NCBI GenBank assembly: GCA_964401335.1
Contig: CAYNYK010000002.1
Coordinates: 75,198-139,197, forward strand
Length of the DNA: 64,000 nucleotides
Source of the DNA: JAAYCU01 sp964401335
GTDB lineage: Bacteria; Planctomycetota; Phycisphaerae; UBA1845; PWPN01
Direction: 5' to 3'
The notes beneath the pieces were generated by a model. That model was not told where the DNA came from. It made no database searches and saw only the letters and a program-made list of their open reading frames with translations. Position 1 is the first letter of the stretch, and the number at the start of each line of letters is the position of its first letter. A program made the position numbers and the translations under genes. Positions 25,151 to 35,027 of the stretch are shown here, piece after piece.

Positions 25151-26755
25151 GTGACCACGCATGTCGTTCGTTCACAACGTTGGACATGGCTGCTTACCTT
25201 CGCCCTGTTTGGTTTTACCCTGCCGGCGACCGCCATCAAGCTGCCCGCCGTCATCGGCGACAACATGGTTTTACAACGGGAAATGGATGTGCCTCTATGG
25301 GGCTGGGCCGAAGCCGGAGAGAAGATCAAGGTCAAGGGCAATTGGAACGAGCAATGGGTCGAATGCCAGGCCAATTCCGTCGGTCGATGGATAGTCCGTT
25401 TGCCGACGCCTCCGGCAGGCGGCCCGTTTGAGATTACCATTCAAGGCCGGGAGACCATCACGCTCAAGAATGTGTTAAGCGGCGAAGTTTGGGTTTGTTC
25501 CGGCCAATCGAATATGAACATGTCGCTGAAGCCGACCGTTCCCTGGCACAAAGGATGCCTCAACTACAAGAAAGAGATCGCCAAGGCCCAGTATCCCAAC
25601 ATGCGTCTGTTTACCGTCGAACTGCGTTCAGCCGGCGAACCCCTTTCGGACTGCCGGGGAAATTGGCAGCCTTGTTCGCCGGAAACCGTCGCCGAGTTCT
25701 CCGCCGTCGCTTATTTTTTCGGTCGCCGGTTGCAAAAGGATCTGGATGTTCCCGTCGGCCTGATTCACTCCTCCTGGGGCGGTACCGCGGTTGAACCTTG
25801 GACACCGATGGAAGCCTTGCAGGCCGAGCCGATATGCAGGGAAATGCTCGAACAGTACCAGGAGTCGGTTAAAAAATTCCCCCAGGCCATGCAGGAATAT
25901 CGCCAACAGTTGACGCGCTGGGTGGATCAGGCGGTCGAGGCCCGCGATCAGGGAAGGGTGGCTCCACCTCCCCCCACCGCGCCGACCGGACCGGGTTTTC
26001 GGGACAGCCCCGCCGCCTTGTACAACGCCATGATCGCCCCGCTGGTACCCTTTGGTATCCGCGGAGTCATTTGGTATCAGGGAGAATCCAATGCGGGCAA
26101 CGCGGCCGCCTACCGCGTACTGTTCCCCGCCATGATCCGCGGCTGGCGGACGGCCTGGAAACAAGGTGACTTTCCCTTCTATTTCGTACAATTGGCCAAT
26201 TACGACGTGACCCCCTTCCCGCATCTGACCCCGGAAAAATGGGCGGAGTTACGGGAAGCGCAACTCATGACCCTCGCCCTACCGAACACCGGTATGGCGG
26301 TCAGCGCAGACATTGGCGACAAACACGACATTCATCCCCGCAACAAACAGGAGGTAGGACGGCGGTTGGCTTTGTGGGCCTTGGCCAGGACGTATGGCAA
26401 AGAGTTGACCTATTCCGGCCCCTTATACAAATCCATGCGGATCGATCAGAATAGGATTATCCTTGAGTTCGATCATATCGATGGCGGGCTGGTTATCAAC
26501 GGCGGTCCTTCGCTCAAGAGTTTCAGTGTCGCCGGGGCCGATCAGAAATTCGTCCCCGCCCAGGCTTCGGTCGTGGGCGAAACCGTGGTGGTACACGCCG
26601 AGGCGGTACCCGCACCGGTCGCGGTGCGTTATGCCTGGTGGGATGATCCGGATTGCATTCTCTACAACCAGGAACGCCTGCCCGCGTCGCCCTTTCGAAC
26701 GGATGATTGGGTCGATGTGCGCATGAAACCGGATACCGAGAAGCAACCTGATTAA
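25151..26755 (+). CDS. Exported sialate O-acetylesterase-family esterase
   Basis: 534 aa from a GTG with AAGGAG six bases upstream. Signal peptide at 1-28. SGNH/SASA esterase: GEVWVCSGQSNMNMSL contains the nucleophile serine (block I), and GIRGVIWYQGESNAGNAAAYR the oxyanion Gln/Glu block; DKHDIHPRNKQEVGRRLALWALA carries the catalytic Asp-x-x-His. Removes O-acetyl groups from sialic acids or, in Planctomycetes, more likely from plant or algal polysaccharides. Its stop overlaps by three bases with the convergent ArsR gene. Confidence 0.92.
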   Translation: MTTHVVRSQRWTWLLTFALFGFTLPATAIKLPAVIGDNMVLQREMDVPLWGWAEAGEKIKVKGNWNEQWVECQANSVGRWIVRLPTPPAGGPFEITIQGRETITLKNVLSGEVWVCSGQSNMNMSLKPTVPWHKGCLNYKKEIAKAQYPNMRLFTVELRSAGEPLSDCRGNWQPCSPETVAEFSAVAYFFGRRLQKDLDVPVGLIHSSWGGTAVEPWTPMEALQAEPICREMLEQYQESVKKFPQAMQEYRQQLTRWVDQAVEARDQGRVAPPPPTAPTGPGFRDSPAALYNAMIAPLVPFGIRGVIWYQGESNAGNAAAYRVLFPAMIRGWRTAWKQGDFPFYFVQLANYDVTPFPHLTPEKWAELREAQLMTLALPNTGMAVSADIGDKHDIHPRNKQEVGRRLALWALARTYGKELTYSGPLYKSMRIDQNRIILEFDHIDGGLVINGGPSLKSFSVAGADQKFVPAQASVVGETVVVHAEAVPAPVAVRYAWWDDPDCILYNQERLPASPFRTDDWVDVRMKPDTEKQPD

Positions 26756-27150
26756 AGCAGCTCGGTGGGCAAAATGTCATTACTTGAGGGCGAACTTACT
26801 CGCCGTGGCACGGGCGCGCGGCTCGGTGGGGTTTTCGAGGGCGGAAGGGTCACTTTACCCGACGCGTCTTCGCCGGTCATTGAATGTTCAAATGCCCTCT
26901 GCACATGCATCAACCAGTCGGCCATCACGGCGACGTTGATCTGATAACGTAGATAACGCCCCTCGCGATGGATGCTTACCAGATCAGCGGATTTGAGCTC
27001 CTTCAAGTGAAACGAAACCGCATTAGGGGCCAGCCCCACCAACCGACCCAATTCTCCGGCAACCATCGGTTCCCGACAGAGCGCGGACAATATCCGCCGC
27101 CGACTTTCGTCGGCCAATGCCTTGAACACTCTGTCCAGTTGATCGACCAT
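26752..27150 (-). CDS. ArsR-family transcriptional regulator
   Basis: 132 aa. Winged helix-turn-helix: VFKALADESRRRILSALCREPMVAGELGRLVGLAPNAVSFHLKELKSADLVSIHREGRYLRYQIN. The metal-binding ELCVCDL-type cysteines of metalloregulators are absent, so it probably senses something else or acts as a simple repressor. A low-complexity Pro/Ser tail (about 100-132) is poorly conserved. Convergent with the esterase gene, with overlapping stop codons. Its targets are not evident. Confidence 0.88.
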   Translation of the reverse strand: MVDQLDRVFKALADESRRRILSALCREPMVAGELGRLVGLAPNAVSFHLKELKSADLVSIHREGRYLRYQINVAVMADWLMHVQRAFEHSMTGEDASGKVTLPPSKTPPSRAPVPRRVSSPSSNDILPTELL

Positions 27151-27245
27151 ATCAACAATTCAACTAATATTGGCTGGTAGCACAGATTTGTCAACCTTGA
27201 AAAAGTGATTTTTGGTAGAAACTGATAGGAAATCTGAACGGTTTG

Positions 27246-28928
27246 TTAATAGCGACCCAAGGCCTCTTGGGCACGTCGGGCGTGAGGACTGTCTGGGGCC
27301 ATTTCGCACAGGCGATGCCACATGGCCTTGGCCCGGTCGATCAGACCCATGTTTTCCAGGGCGATGGCCAGGTTTTCACGGTAATCCAGATTGTTAGGTT
27401 GGGCATTGACCGCTCGGTCGAAATGCTCGACGGCCAACTCGAACTGCCGCCGGTTGGCGAACATCAAACCGACTCGGTAATGCAGATCGACGTATTCGGG
27501 ATGCAGGTCCAGGGCCTGTTTGAGCCGCTCAATGGCTTCGTCGGTTCGGCCCACCTCGTATAAAGCCAGCCCCAGCTTGACCAAGGCCTTGGTATAGACG
27601 GGGTTGATCGCCACGGCCAGGGCAAACTGCTCGATGGCCTCATCCGCTTGCCCGCGCTGCCGTAACAACAAACCGTAACGGTAATGCACGTCCGGATGGT
27701 TCGGACGCTCGGCCGCCAACTGACGATGCCGCTCAATCTGCTTGTCGATCAGGTCTTCAAAGCCCAATTCCGGCGGCGGCGCCACATCGGCCGGTCCGAC
27801 GTTCAAGTACTGCTCCGCTTCCTGCTGGACGGCGCATTTCAAATGCAAGCGGGCCACCTCTGAATAGAGTAAGGTACTGTTCGGTTCGACGGTGGCGGCC
27901 AGATCAAACGTGGAGATTGCCTCGATTTCCCGGCCGGCGGCGTGCTGGGAAACGCCCAATCCAACGTAGGCGGCCAGCAGCCGATCATTGATTTCGATCG
28001 CCCGGGTAAACCACTGGGCGGCGTCCAGGTTGCGGCCGCAACGCAAATGCTGTGTACCGGCCTTCACCGTCGCCTCCAGAAAACCAGGGTGAACCTCCAC
28101 CGCCTTGAGATAAGCCTGCATCGCGGCCTCATCGTTGCCGATCCGGGCGTACAAATCACCCAGCCGCAGATACGTATCCGGATACTCCGGGCGTTTATCG
28201 ATCATCAGGTGCAGTTGCTCGATGGCCTCGCGAATCAGGCCCGCCTCCTCCATCGTCGTCGCCAGGTCGTCATGCGTGTCCCAGTTGTCCGGCTCGATGG
28301 TCAAGGCGTTCTCGAACGATTTGATGGCCGCCTCCACGTCGCCCTTGCGTAAATAAAGACCGGCGACCGTCAAGTGCAGATCCACGTCCGCCGGGTCCGC
28401 GACCAGGAGTTCCTCGTATTGCTCGACGGCCTGATCGATCCGATCCTGACGCAGGTAAATTGCCGACAGCCGCTCCCGCGCGTTGCGTAAAGTGGGCGAA
28501 ACGTTCAAGGCCCGAAGATATTCCTCGACGGCGTTTTCCAGCCGGCCTTGCCGTTCGTGACAGAAGGCCAACGCAAAACGCACGGCCGCATCATTCGGCT
28601 CCAGGCGCAACGCCACGGTTAGTTGTTCGATGGCCTCATCAAGGCGGCCCATATCCTCAAGGCAACAGGCGGCGGCAATCCGGGCCAAAACGTGGTTTTC
28701 ATCCAGTCGAAGGGCTTTCTCGAAAGCCATCAATGCTCCCGCCATCCACCCCTCCCGCAACTGGATAAACCCCGCCTGCAATACGGCTTCCAGATCCTGC
28801 GCGTCGGCCATGAGTGATGGCAGGGAGGCCTTGTCCGCCGCTTCCGTCACGGCTCGCCAACGATCGGCGAAGGTATCCGCCAGCCGGCCCATCATTCCGC
28901 GCCCGAGTATTTCCAGAAGATACGACAT
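27246..28928 (-). CDS. TPR-repeat protein
   Basis: 560 aa made almost wholly of tetratricopeptide repeats (about a dozen, residues 50-550; for example AGALMAFEKALRLDENH and EAIEQLTVALRLEPNDA). No signal peptide, no membrane segment, no catalytic domain, so a cytoplasmic scaffold. It begins ten bases after the stop of another TPR gene (28939-30192) and shares a GGGG-type ribosome binding site in that gap; the two are one transcription unit. Partner unknown. Confidence 0.85.
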   Translation of the reverse strand: MSYLLEILGRGMMGRLADTFADRWRAVTEAADKASLPSLMADAQDLEAVLQAGFIQLREGWMAGALMAFEKALRLDENHVLARIAAACCLEDMGRLDEAIEQLTVALRLEPNDAAVRFALAFCHERQGRLENAVEEYLRALNVSPTLRNARERLSAIYLRQDRIDQAVEQYEELLVADPADVDLHLTVAGLYLRKGDVEAAIKSFENALTIEPDNWDTHDDLATTMEEAGLIREAIEQLHLMIDKRPEYPDTYLRLGDLYARIGNDEAAMQAYLKAVEVHPGFLEATVKAGTQHLRCGRNLDAAQWFTRAIEINDRLLAAYVGLGVSQHAAGREIEAISTFDLAATVEPNSTLLYSEVARLHLKCAVQQEAEQYLNVGPADVAPPPELGFEDLIDKQIERHRQLAAERPNHPDVHYRYGLLLRQRGQADEAIEQFALAVAINPVYTKALVKLGLALYEVGRTDEAIERLKQALDLHPEYVDLHYRVGLMFANRRQFELAVEHFDRAVNAQPNNLDYRENLAIALENMGLIDRAKAMWHRLCEMAPDSPHARRAQEALGRY

Positions 28929-28938
28929 TCGTTTCCCC

Positions 28939-30192
28939 TCAGGCCTCTACCGCCGCCAACGCGGCCCGCGCGGCCGGATAATCCTTTTTTAACACCAGGG
29001 CCCGACGATAAGCTTCCCGGGCCCGATCCGTCTGACCGGCCTTCTGGCATAATTGGCCCATCAAATAATGCACATCGGGGTAATCCGCCCCGGCCGCGAT
29101 AGCTTGCTCGAGTCGCGACATGCCGGCCGCATACTGGTCGGCCTGCCCGTAAAGCCGGGCCAGCAGAATCAACGCGTTGACGTAGCGCGGATTCAGGTCC
29201 ACGGCTTGCTGCGTATGCATCAGCGCTTCGACCCCGCGCCCCAGCCGTCGATATACTTCTCCACAGTGGTAATGCAGATCGGCATATTCCGGATATCGAG
29301 ACAGCGCCTTTTCCAGCGTGGCCGCCAGCAGGGAGAATACTTCCTCATCCATCTCCGTGGACGGTAACGACAGGAAAGACTCCACGAAATCAGGCTCGGC
29401 GACAAGGGCCTCGGCCAGCCGATCCAGGCTGCGTTCATCGGTTCTCCGCGCCGCGGCTGGACGCGAAACCGGCCACGTGATCTCGGATACACCGCTCGTG
29501 CCGGCCATGCTTCGAGACAGGAGATGCAACTGCAAGGCAATGCGCGCATTGAGCGGATCATGCTCATGGGCCTTCTTAAGATAATGCCACGCCCGTTCGT
29601 AACGACCTTGGACCGCATAACACTGAGCCAGGCGTTCGAGTGCCGGTCCATGTGTTGAATCGATGATCAAAGTCTTCTCAAACAACCGCTCCGCTTCGGC
29701 AAGTTCGTCATCGGCGGCGAGCATGACGCCGAGCTGGTAGTTTAATTCCGGATGTTCCGGGCAACGGGCCAGTCCTTCACGCAAAGTCGCCAAGGCCTCC
29801 GTCGGATTGCCTTGCTTCCACAAGGTAAGGGCCAACCGAATGCGTACCTCGGCATCATCCGGACTTCGCCGGCAAAGCTCGTTCAGTTCCCGCCCGGCCA
29901 GATCATACCGGCCCGTCCCCATATAACAGGCCGCCAGAAAACCCGCCAATCCCCCGCTAGTCGGATTGATCCGTGCCGCGGCCTGGAAATGTTCCATAGC
30001 CTGTTCAAACCGCCGTTGCCGAAACAGCTCGATACCGCGGAAATAATGTGCCTGCCCAAGATAAAACCGGCTCAATAACCGGCGGGCCCCCAAGGCGCGG
30101 TCGGCCGGCGGGGTCAGATGCTCGATGGCCTCGGCATAACGGCCGGCATTAAAGGCCGACATCCCTTGCCGATAATGTTCCCGATTTCCCAT
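28939..30192 (-). CDS. TPR-repeat protein
   Basis: About 417 aa from the ATG at 30192 (MGNREHYRQGM...), preceded by GAGG; the open frame extends to 30303, but the extra stretch is arginine-rich and unlike protein. About ten TPR units, including NAGRYAEAIEHLTP, QRRFEQAMEHFQAAARINP and EALMHTQQAVDLNPRY. First gene of a two-gene TPR unit with the gene at 27246-28928. Probably cytoplasmic scaffold. Confidence 0.85.
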   Translation of the reverse strand: MGNREHYRQGMSAFNAGRYAEAIEHLTPPADRALGARRLLSRFYLGQAHYFRGIELFRQRRFEQAMEHFQAAARINPTSGGLAGFLAACYMGTGRYDLAGRELNELCRRSPDDAEVRIRLALTLWKQGNPTEALATLREGLARCPEHPELNYQLGVMLAADDELAEAERLFEKTLIIDSTHGPALERLAQCYAVQGRYERAWHYLKKAHEHDPLNARIALQLHLLSRSMAGTSGVSEITWPVSRPAAARRTDERSLDRLAEALVAEPDFVESFLSLPSTEMDEEVFSLLAATLEKALSRYPEYADLHYHCGEVYRRLGRGVEALMHTQQAVDLNPRYVNALILLARLYGQADQYAAGMSRLEQAIAAGADYPDVHYLMGQLCQKAGQTDRAREAYRRALVLKKDYPAARAALAAVEA

Positions 30193-30514
30193 GCCATCCT
30201 CGCGTTTTTCGGTTAAACTGGGTCGTGCGCTACGTCGGCCGTTCACCCGTCGTGACGCACGACGAAACGGTGCAGGCCCCAACGCTTGTATCGGTTTTTC
30301 CAATGGGCCTGTTAAGACTATGCCCGGAAACCCAATAGCGTCGCATCCGTCCGTGCGGCCGCGGAGGCCTCAGGACATCGGTGTAGATGCTGTTGCACGA
30401 CAGGCGCAGGCCATTTCGTATCGGCAAACACCCTGTTATCGGACACAATGGCAAGGGTGTCATGTCGCCTGCGTAATGCCCGCGTAGCTCATTTATCGTT
30501 ATCACGGAGCCACG
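30193..30514. other. Divergent spacer
   Basis: About 320 bases between the leftward TPR unit and the rightward substrate-binding lipoprotein gene. GC-rich, with short broken frames on both strands. GGAG at 30500-30503 is the ribosome binding site of the gene on the right. I see no RNA gene or clear promoter. Confidence 0.3.
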
Positions 30515-31597
30515 ATGAGTCGCCTGACCATTCAATTTCGGACGCATCATTTTAGTCGCTTACGTCTGAACCTCATCATGTACGCGAGCTTGCCGTGGTT
30601 CGCGGTCGCGGGCTGCAAGGAGAACACGGTTTCCGACCCGACCACCAGCGCTCCGGCCGATGCTCGGGCCGGATTCGTGGCCTTTATCGGCGCCGGTCGA
30701 GCCGATCCGCTCTGGCCGATTCTCCAGGCCGGCGCGGCGCGCTACGCCCGCGACATGAAAACCAGAGAAATACGCTTCTTGAATCCTGAGGTGGCGTCGC
30801 CTCAAGCTCAGATCAATATGCTCGAGTCGCTGAACGATCCGCTTCTACGCGGGGTGTGCGTGCAACTTATTGATCCCGAGGCGGTGCGGCCGGCACTGGA
30901 AAATTTAAATCAAAGAGGCGTCGTGGTGGTCTCCATGATCCAGCCGGCGCCCGAAAACCTGCGTGTGGGTCATGTCGGATTCGATCAAACCGCCGTGGGT
31001 CAGGCCCTGGCCGAGGCGACCATCGAGGCCTTGGACGGAGCCGGTGACATCATGATCCTCCATGCCGACCCGGCCCATCCCGTGTACGGGCCGCGCCTGG
31101 ACGCGCTCGAAAAAGCCCTGAAACTTCAACTTCACATCCACGTGCTGGCCCGCGTCAACGGCCAGGGCAATCCGCGCGAATCGCGCCGGATCATGGCCGA
31201 ACTCTCCGCCCGTTACCCGCGTTTATCCGCCTGGGTGACCCTCGACGATTGGCCGCTGCGCAACGCCGGCGCAACCGATTCGTTCATCACTCCTGGATGC
31301 CACCTGGTGACTTTCGGGGGCGGGCCGCCTCATTGGCCGCTCATCGAGAATGGAACCATCACCACCGCCGTAGCCGCTCACGGCGGCGACTTGGGAATCT
31401 ACGCCCTGATCTACTGTTTGAGCGCTTTGAGCGCGCCCCCGCGTTTCGAAACCGTCTATTACGCCCCTTTGCGCATCGTGCGGGCCACCAACCTCCATGA
31501 CTACAAACGGGATTGGAGCTACTGGTTAAACGGCGAATTCACGGGCCATCACCCGGATCATCCGCTTGTCCCCGCCCCCTATCTTCTGGAAAAATGA
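30515..31597 (+). CDS. Periplasmic sugar-binding (RbsB-like) lipoprotein
   Basis: 360 aa. The signal ends in a lipobox-like AVAGC (cysteine at 34). The rest follows the type I periplasmic-binding fold: ADPLWPILQAGAARYARDM, MLESLNDPLLRGVCVQLIDPEAVRPAL (compare the AI-D motif of ribose binding proteins), VVVVSMIQPAP, HVGFDQTAVGQALAEA, GDIMILHADPAHPVYGPRLDALEKAL, and a late PLRIVRATN strand. Expected to bind a sugar or a similar small molecule outside the cell. No permease or ATPase genes are next to it, so it is an orphan that may serve a sensor or a distant ABC transporter. Confidence 0.8.
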   Translation: MSRLTIQFRTHHFSRLRLNLIMYASLPWFAVAGCKENTVSDPTTSAPADARAGFVAFIGAGRADPLWPILQAGAARYARDMKTREIRFLNPEVASPQAQINMLESLNDPLLRGVCVQLIDPEAVRPALENLNQRGVVVVSMIQPAPENLRVGHVGFDQTAVGQALAEATIEALDGAGDIMILHADPAHPVYGPRLDALEKALKLQLHIHVLARVNGQGNPRESRRIMAELSARYPRLSAWVTLDDWPLRNAGATDSFITPGCHLVTFGGGPPHWPLIENGTITTAVAAHGGDLGIYALIYCLSALSAPPRFETVYYAPLRIVRATNLHDYKRDWSYWLNGEFTGHHPDHPLVPAPYLLEK

Positions 31598-31690
31598 CCA
31601 CGCAATGAAGTTCATCACAGGGGCAACGGAGTTCGGGGTTTTGCCGGGATATTGGGGGATGGTCCACAGGCGTCGCGTTGGGAAAGACGA

Positions 31691-33703
31691 TCAGACGGGG
31701 CGGGCCGAGGCCGGCACCGAGGCGGGCAATGGCTCGGCGACTTGCTCGGCCGATGTGCCGCGGGCCGCGACCGGAGCGGGAGTCGGTACCGATGTCGCGG
31801 GGGCGGGCACGACCGGTTCGTATTCCGGAACAATTTCCTTGAGTACCGCCCGAATTTCCTCCGGAGAGGCCGTGTCGGCGATTTCAATCAGACGCTTGAT
31901 CCCCGCACAAATCCGGTCAAAGTCCTCCGGCCGCTTCTTAATGATGCCGATCTTGCTATGGCTGGTGCGGCTGACATCCTCGCCGGTGATGGACAGTTCC
32001 TCGAAAAGCTTTTCACCCGGCCGAATTCCGCAGAAACGGATTTCGATATCCTCACCCGGACGCAACCCGCTAAGGGTGATCAAATCCCGAGCCAGATCGA
32101 CGATCTTTACCGGTTCGCCCATGTCCAGTAGAAATATTTCTCCGCCGCGGCCCATCGCCCCGGCCTGCAGCACAAGCTGCGACGCTTCCGGAATGGTCAT
32201 GAAATAACGGGTCATTTCCGGATGGGTCACGGTCACCGGCCCCCCCCGGGCGATCTGCTCCTTGAAAATAGGGACCACGCTGCCGTTGCTACCCAGCACG
32301 TTTCCAAAACGCACGGTGACGAATTCCGTCCGACTGTGAATCCGGCCGCTCAACTGCTGGACATACATTTCCGCCACTCGCTTGCTGCAACCCATGACAC
32401 TGGTCGGATTCACCGCCTTGTCCGTCGAGATCATCACGAATTTCTCGACATCGTGCCGGGCGGCCAGATCGGCCAGCGTACGCGTACCCAAAATGTTATT
32501 TTTCATCGCTTCGCCGGGGTTCCATTCCATCATGGGCACGTGTTTATGCGCCGCGGCGTGAAAGATCGCGGTGGGTTTTTCCCGTTCCAGGATCCGGTCC
32601 AGACGAGGACCGTCGCAGATGTCCGCCACATAAGGCTCACGGGCGAGGTTCGGATATTCCCGCTCTAATTCGCGGTTAATCTCAAACAAGGCGTTTTCCA
32701 TGCGCTCGACCAGTAAAAGCTTCTTCGGATTAAACTGGGCGATCTGCCGGCACATCTCCGAACCAATCGAGCCGCCCGCCCCGGTCACCATCACCACCTT
32801 GTCACGGATGTATTGGCCGATCGCCTCGGTATCCAGGGTCACCGCCTCCCGGCCCAGCAAGTCCTCGATGTCCACCGGGCGAATCTGGCTGACCTGGACC
32901 CGCCCCTCGATCAGGTCGCTCACCGGCGGCACCGTGCGGAACTGCAAGTTCAAACCCTGACATTGCTCGATCAACCGGCGCACCCAGCGTTGCGGAGCCG
33001 AGGGCACCGCAATCAATACCTCGTCGATGTCCTGCTCCTCGCAGATCTCCCGAATGCGGTCGGTCGTACCTAGCACGTCAATGCCGCGGATGCGTACGTT
33101 CTGTCGGCCGGGGTCGTCGTCCAGGAAACCCATCACCCGGTAGCGGTTCTCGCTGGTCCGCACGATTTCGCGAAGGATGGAGTCCCCCGCGTCGCCCGCG
33201 CCGACGATCAGCAATCGGTCGCGCCGGACGCCCTCCAGCGGGCGAAGCTCCTCGTTATAGAAACGATAGGCGATCCGGGCCCCCGAGATCGTCGCGATGG
33301 TAAATACCCAGTCGAGCAGGAAAATGGATTCCGGAATCCAAAAGCCGGTTTCCTCGCAGTAATCGATCCAGAAAGGTCGACTCGCATACACCGCGGCGAT
33401 ACAGAGGATGATGCTGATATGGACGGCCTTGAAAATCCCGAACAGGTCCCGCAACCCCACGTAACGCCAGGAGTCGCGGTACAGCTTCATGGCCCCGAAA
33501 ACCGACAACTTGATGACCAGCGTCAAGGGCAGATAGGTCAGGTATTCATAAAGAAACCAGTTTAAATTGGGTCGGAGATTGTACCGGAGAAGAAAGGAAA
33601 TCAGCAGAGCGATGCTGAACAGCACCGCGTGGGCCCAAAAGGAAACAAACACCCGGTGCCGCAGCCGCCACTGCCATAAGGGTTCAAAAAAAGATCCGCT
33701 CAT
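31691..33703 (-). CDS. CapD/WbpM-family nucleotide-sugar epimerase/dehydratase
   Basis: 670 aa; ATG at 33703 with GGAG five bases upstream. Four membrane segments in the first 150 residues, a CoA-binding-like Rossmann domain (LLIVGAGDAGDSILREIV... RVMGFLDDDPGRQNVRIRG) and a C-terminal SDR domain with GAGGSIGSEMCRQI (cofactor loop), DKAVNPTSVMGCSKRVAE (catalytic S/T-M-K type) and RFGNVLGSNGSVVPIF. Family members convert UDP-GlcNAc to 4-keto-6-deoxy sugars for surface polysaccharide and N- or O-glycans. The Ala/Pro/Val tail after about 620 is low complexity. The GT39-like gene at 35501 may use related lipid-linked sugars. Confidence 0.92.
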   Translation of the reverse strand: MSGSFFEPLWQWRLRHRVFVSFWAHAVLFSIALLISFLLRYNLRPNLNWFLYEYLTYLPLTLVIKLSVFGAMKLYRDSWRYVGLRDLFGIFKAVHISIILCIAAVYASRPFWIDYCEETGFWIPESIFLLDWVFTIATISGARIAYRFYNEELRPLEGVRRDRLLIVGAGDAGDSILREIVRTSENRYRVMGFLDDDPGRQNVRIRGIDVLGTTDRIREICEEQDIDEVLIAVPSAPQRWVRRLIEQCQGLNLQFRTVPPVSDLIEGRVQVSQIRPVDIEDLLGREAVTLDTEAIGQYIRDKVVMVTGAGGSIGSEMCRQIAQFNPKKLLLVERMENALFEINRELEREYPNLAREPYVADICDGPRLDRILEREKPTAIFHAAAHKHVPMMEWNPGEAMKNNILGTRTLADLAARHDVEKFVMISTDKAVNPTSVMGCSKRVAEMYVQQLSGRIHSRTEFVTVRFGNVLGSNGSVVPIFKEQIARGGPVTVTHPEMTRYFMTIPEASQLVLQAGAMGRGGEIFLLDMGEPVKIVDLARDLITLSGLRPGEDIEIRFCGIRPGEKLFEELSITGEDVSRTSHSKIGIIKKRPEDFDRICAGIKRLIEIADTASPEEIRAVLKEIVPEYEPVVPAPATSVPTPAPVAARGTSAEQVAEPLPASVPASARPV

Positions 33704-33764
33704 CAACGCTCCACTCCACCGCTGACGCGAGGGCTTCCCTCCCTTGCCTGCCTACCGCCGCCCT

Positions 33765-35027
33765 CTAGCGATCGGACGATGGGTTCTCAGGCGATAAGCG
33801 CCAGGGCATGACACTCTCCGTTCGATCCAGAGACGGCAATAATGGGGAGGTCAAGGCCCCCGGCCGCCTGCTCTCCTCTTCCATCGCCAGTTTCATCAAT
33901 TCGGGCAGACGCGACCACGGCTCCGGCACCTGTGTATCGGCCAAATGACTGCGCGCGTAAAATTCACCTTCATTGCGACTACGGTACCACAGCATCACGG
34001 CGGCCATGGCCCGAACCGGCACCACGAGTTCAGCCGTCAACCGCCGCTGATCCATTTCGCTCATGCCCGGCGTCCGCATTCGGGATACCTCTTCCGCGCT
34101 CTGCCTGGCCAACGCCACAATTTGTTGGACATCCTCCTCGAATTTCTGCCGGGATACATAGCGGGCGGGCAAATTATCGATACGCAGGAGAAACAAGGGA
34201 TCCACCAGCCGTTGCGTTCTTCCATCGGGACGCAGTAACCAGAATAACGCATGCGCAGCCACCGAATATTGTCCCTGAGCCATGGCCGCATGAAATTGCG
34301 ACAACTTATCCAACGCCCGCTGCTCCGGATCGGTCAAGGTGATTCGGTCGGCCAGACTGAACATTTCAAAGGCGCGCCGGTAATCTCCGTCCTGGAAATA
34401 TCGCCACCCATCGGTAAAATACATCTGCTTCCGAGCGGACATGTAGCGGTCAGTCATCTCGGGCAATGACCGTTGGCCGGCCATGGCGGCGGAACGCTCG
34501 GCCTCGCCGTCGCTTGCCCCTTCGCTTTTCTGTCGACGCACAACGACTTCCGGCTGAAACCAGGTGTGATACCCGCTGGAAAATTGTCGGGACAAGCCTA
34601 TCCCATCCATGCTCGAGGCCATCCCGATCCGATTCAACGGGGTGTCCGTCAACGAGGGATCCATCTTCCCCGTGCTGCGCAGGTAAGCATCCCTTGTTAA
34701 TCCCTGACGAGGTATCCCGGTGAGCGGAACGGAGGCAGGGTTATAGCTGTCTCGGTTGTAACCCGATAAAAAACTCTGCGGACCTCGTTGGCCACCCACC
34801 GGCCTCCGTATCGGGCTTGAAGAATAATTCATCTGGCTTTGGCCCCGGGAATAAGTGGCGGGGAAAGCCAATCCCCCCACGAAAGCCAGGAACAAGACAA
34901 TCCGGCTGCCGAGGAGGCAACCCGAAATCCCTACCCCTGCCAAGGTGCCCTGAGATCCCTCGGTTTTCCGTCCCTCTGAAAGCCTTCCAGGCGGGTTAAC
35001 GCTTAAACGGCGATTTAGCATCGTCAT
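33765..35027 (-). CDS. Exported protein of unknown function with TPR-like helices
   Basis: About 420 aa; start is one of two ATGs at 35027 and 35021. A late hydrophobic segment (IVLFLAFVGGLAFPATYSRG) looks like a signal sequence preceded by an unusually long, basic N-terminus, so the true start may be further inside. The following 100 residues are Ser/Gly/Pro-rich; residues about 210-300 resemble TPR-like helical pairs (YFTDGWRYFQDGDYRRAFEMFSLADRITL). No family recognised. It sits between the CapD-type gene and a divergent glycosyltransferase gene. Confidence 0.6.
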   Translation of the reverse strand: MTMLNRRLSVNPPGRLSEGRKTEGSQGTLAGVGISGCLLGSRIVLFLAFVGGLAFPATYSRGQSQMNYSSSPIRRPVGGQRGPQSFLSGYNRDSYNPASVPLTGIPRQGLTRDAYLRSTGKMDPSLTDTPLNRIGMASSMDGIGLSRQFSSGYHTWFQPEVVVRRQKSEGASDGEAERSAAMAGQRSLPEMTDRYMSARKQMYFTDGWRYFQDGDYRRAFEMFSLADRITLTDPEQRALDKLSQFHAAMAQGQYSVAAHALFWLLRPDGRTQRLVDPLFLLRIDNLPARYVSRQKFEEDVQQIVALARQSAEEVSRMRTPGMSEMDQRRLTAELVVPVRAMAAVMLWYRSRNEGEFYARSHLADTQVPEPWSRLPELMKLAMEEESRRPGALTSPLLPSLDRTESVMPWRLSPENPSSDR

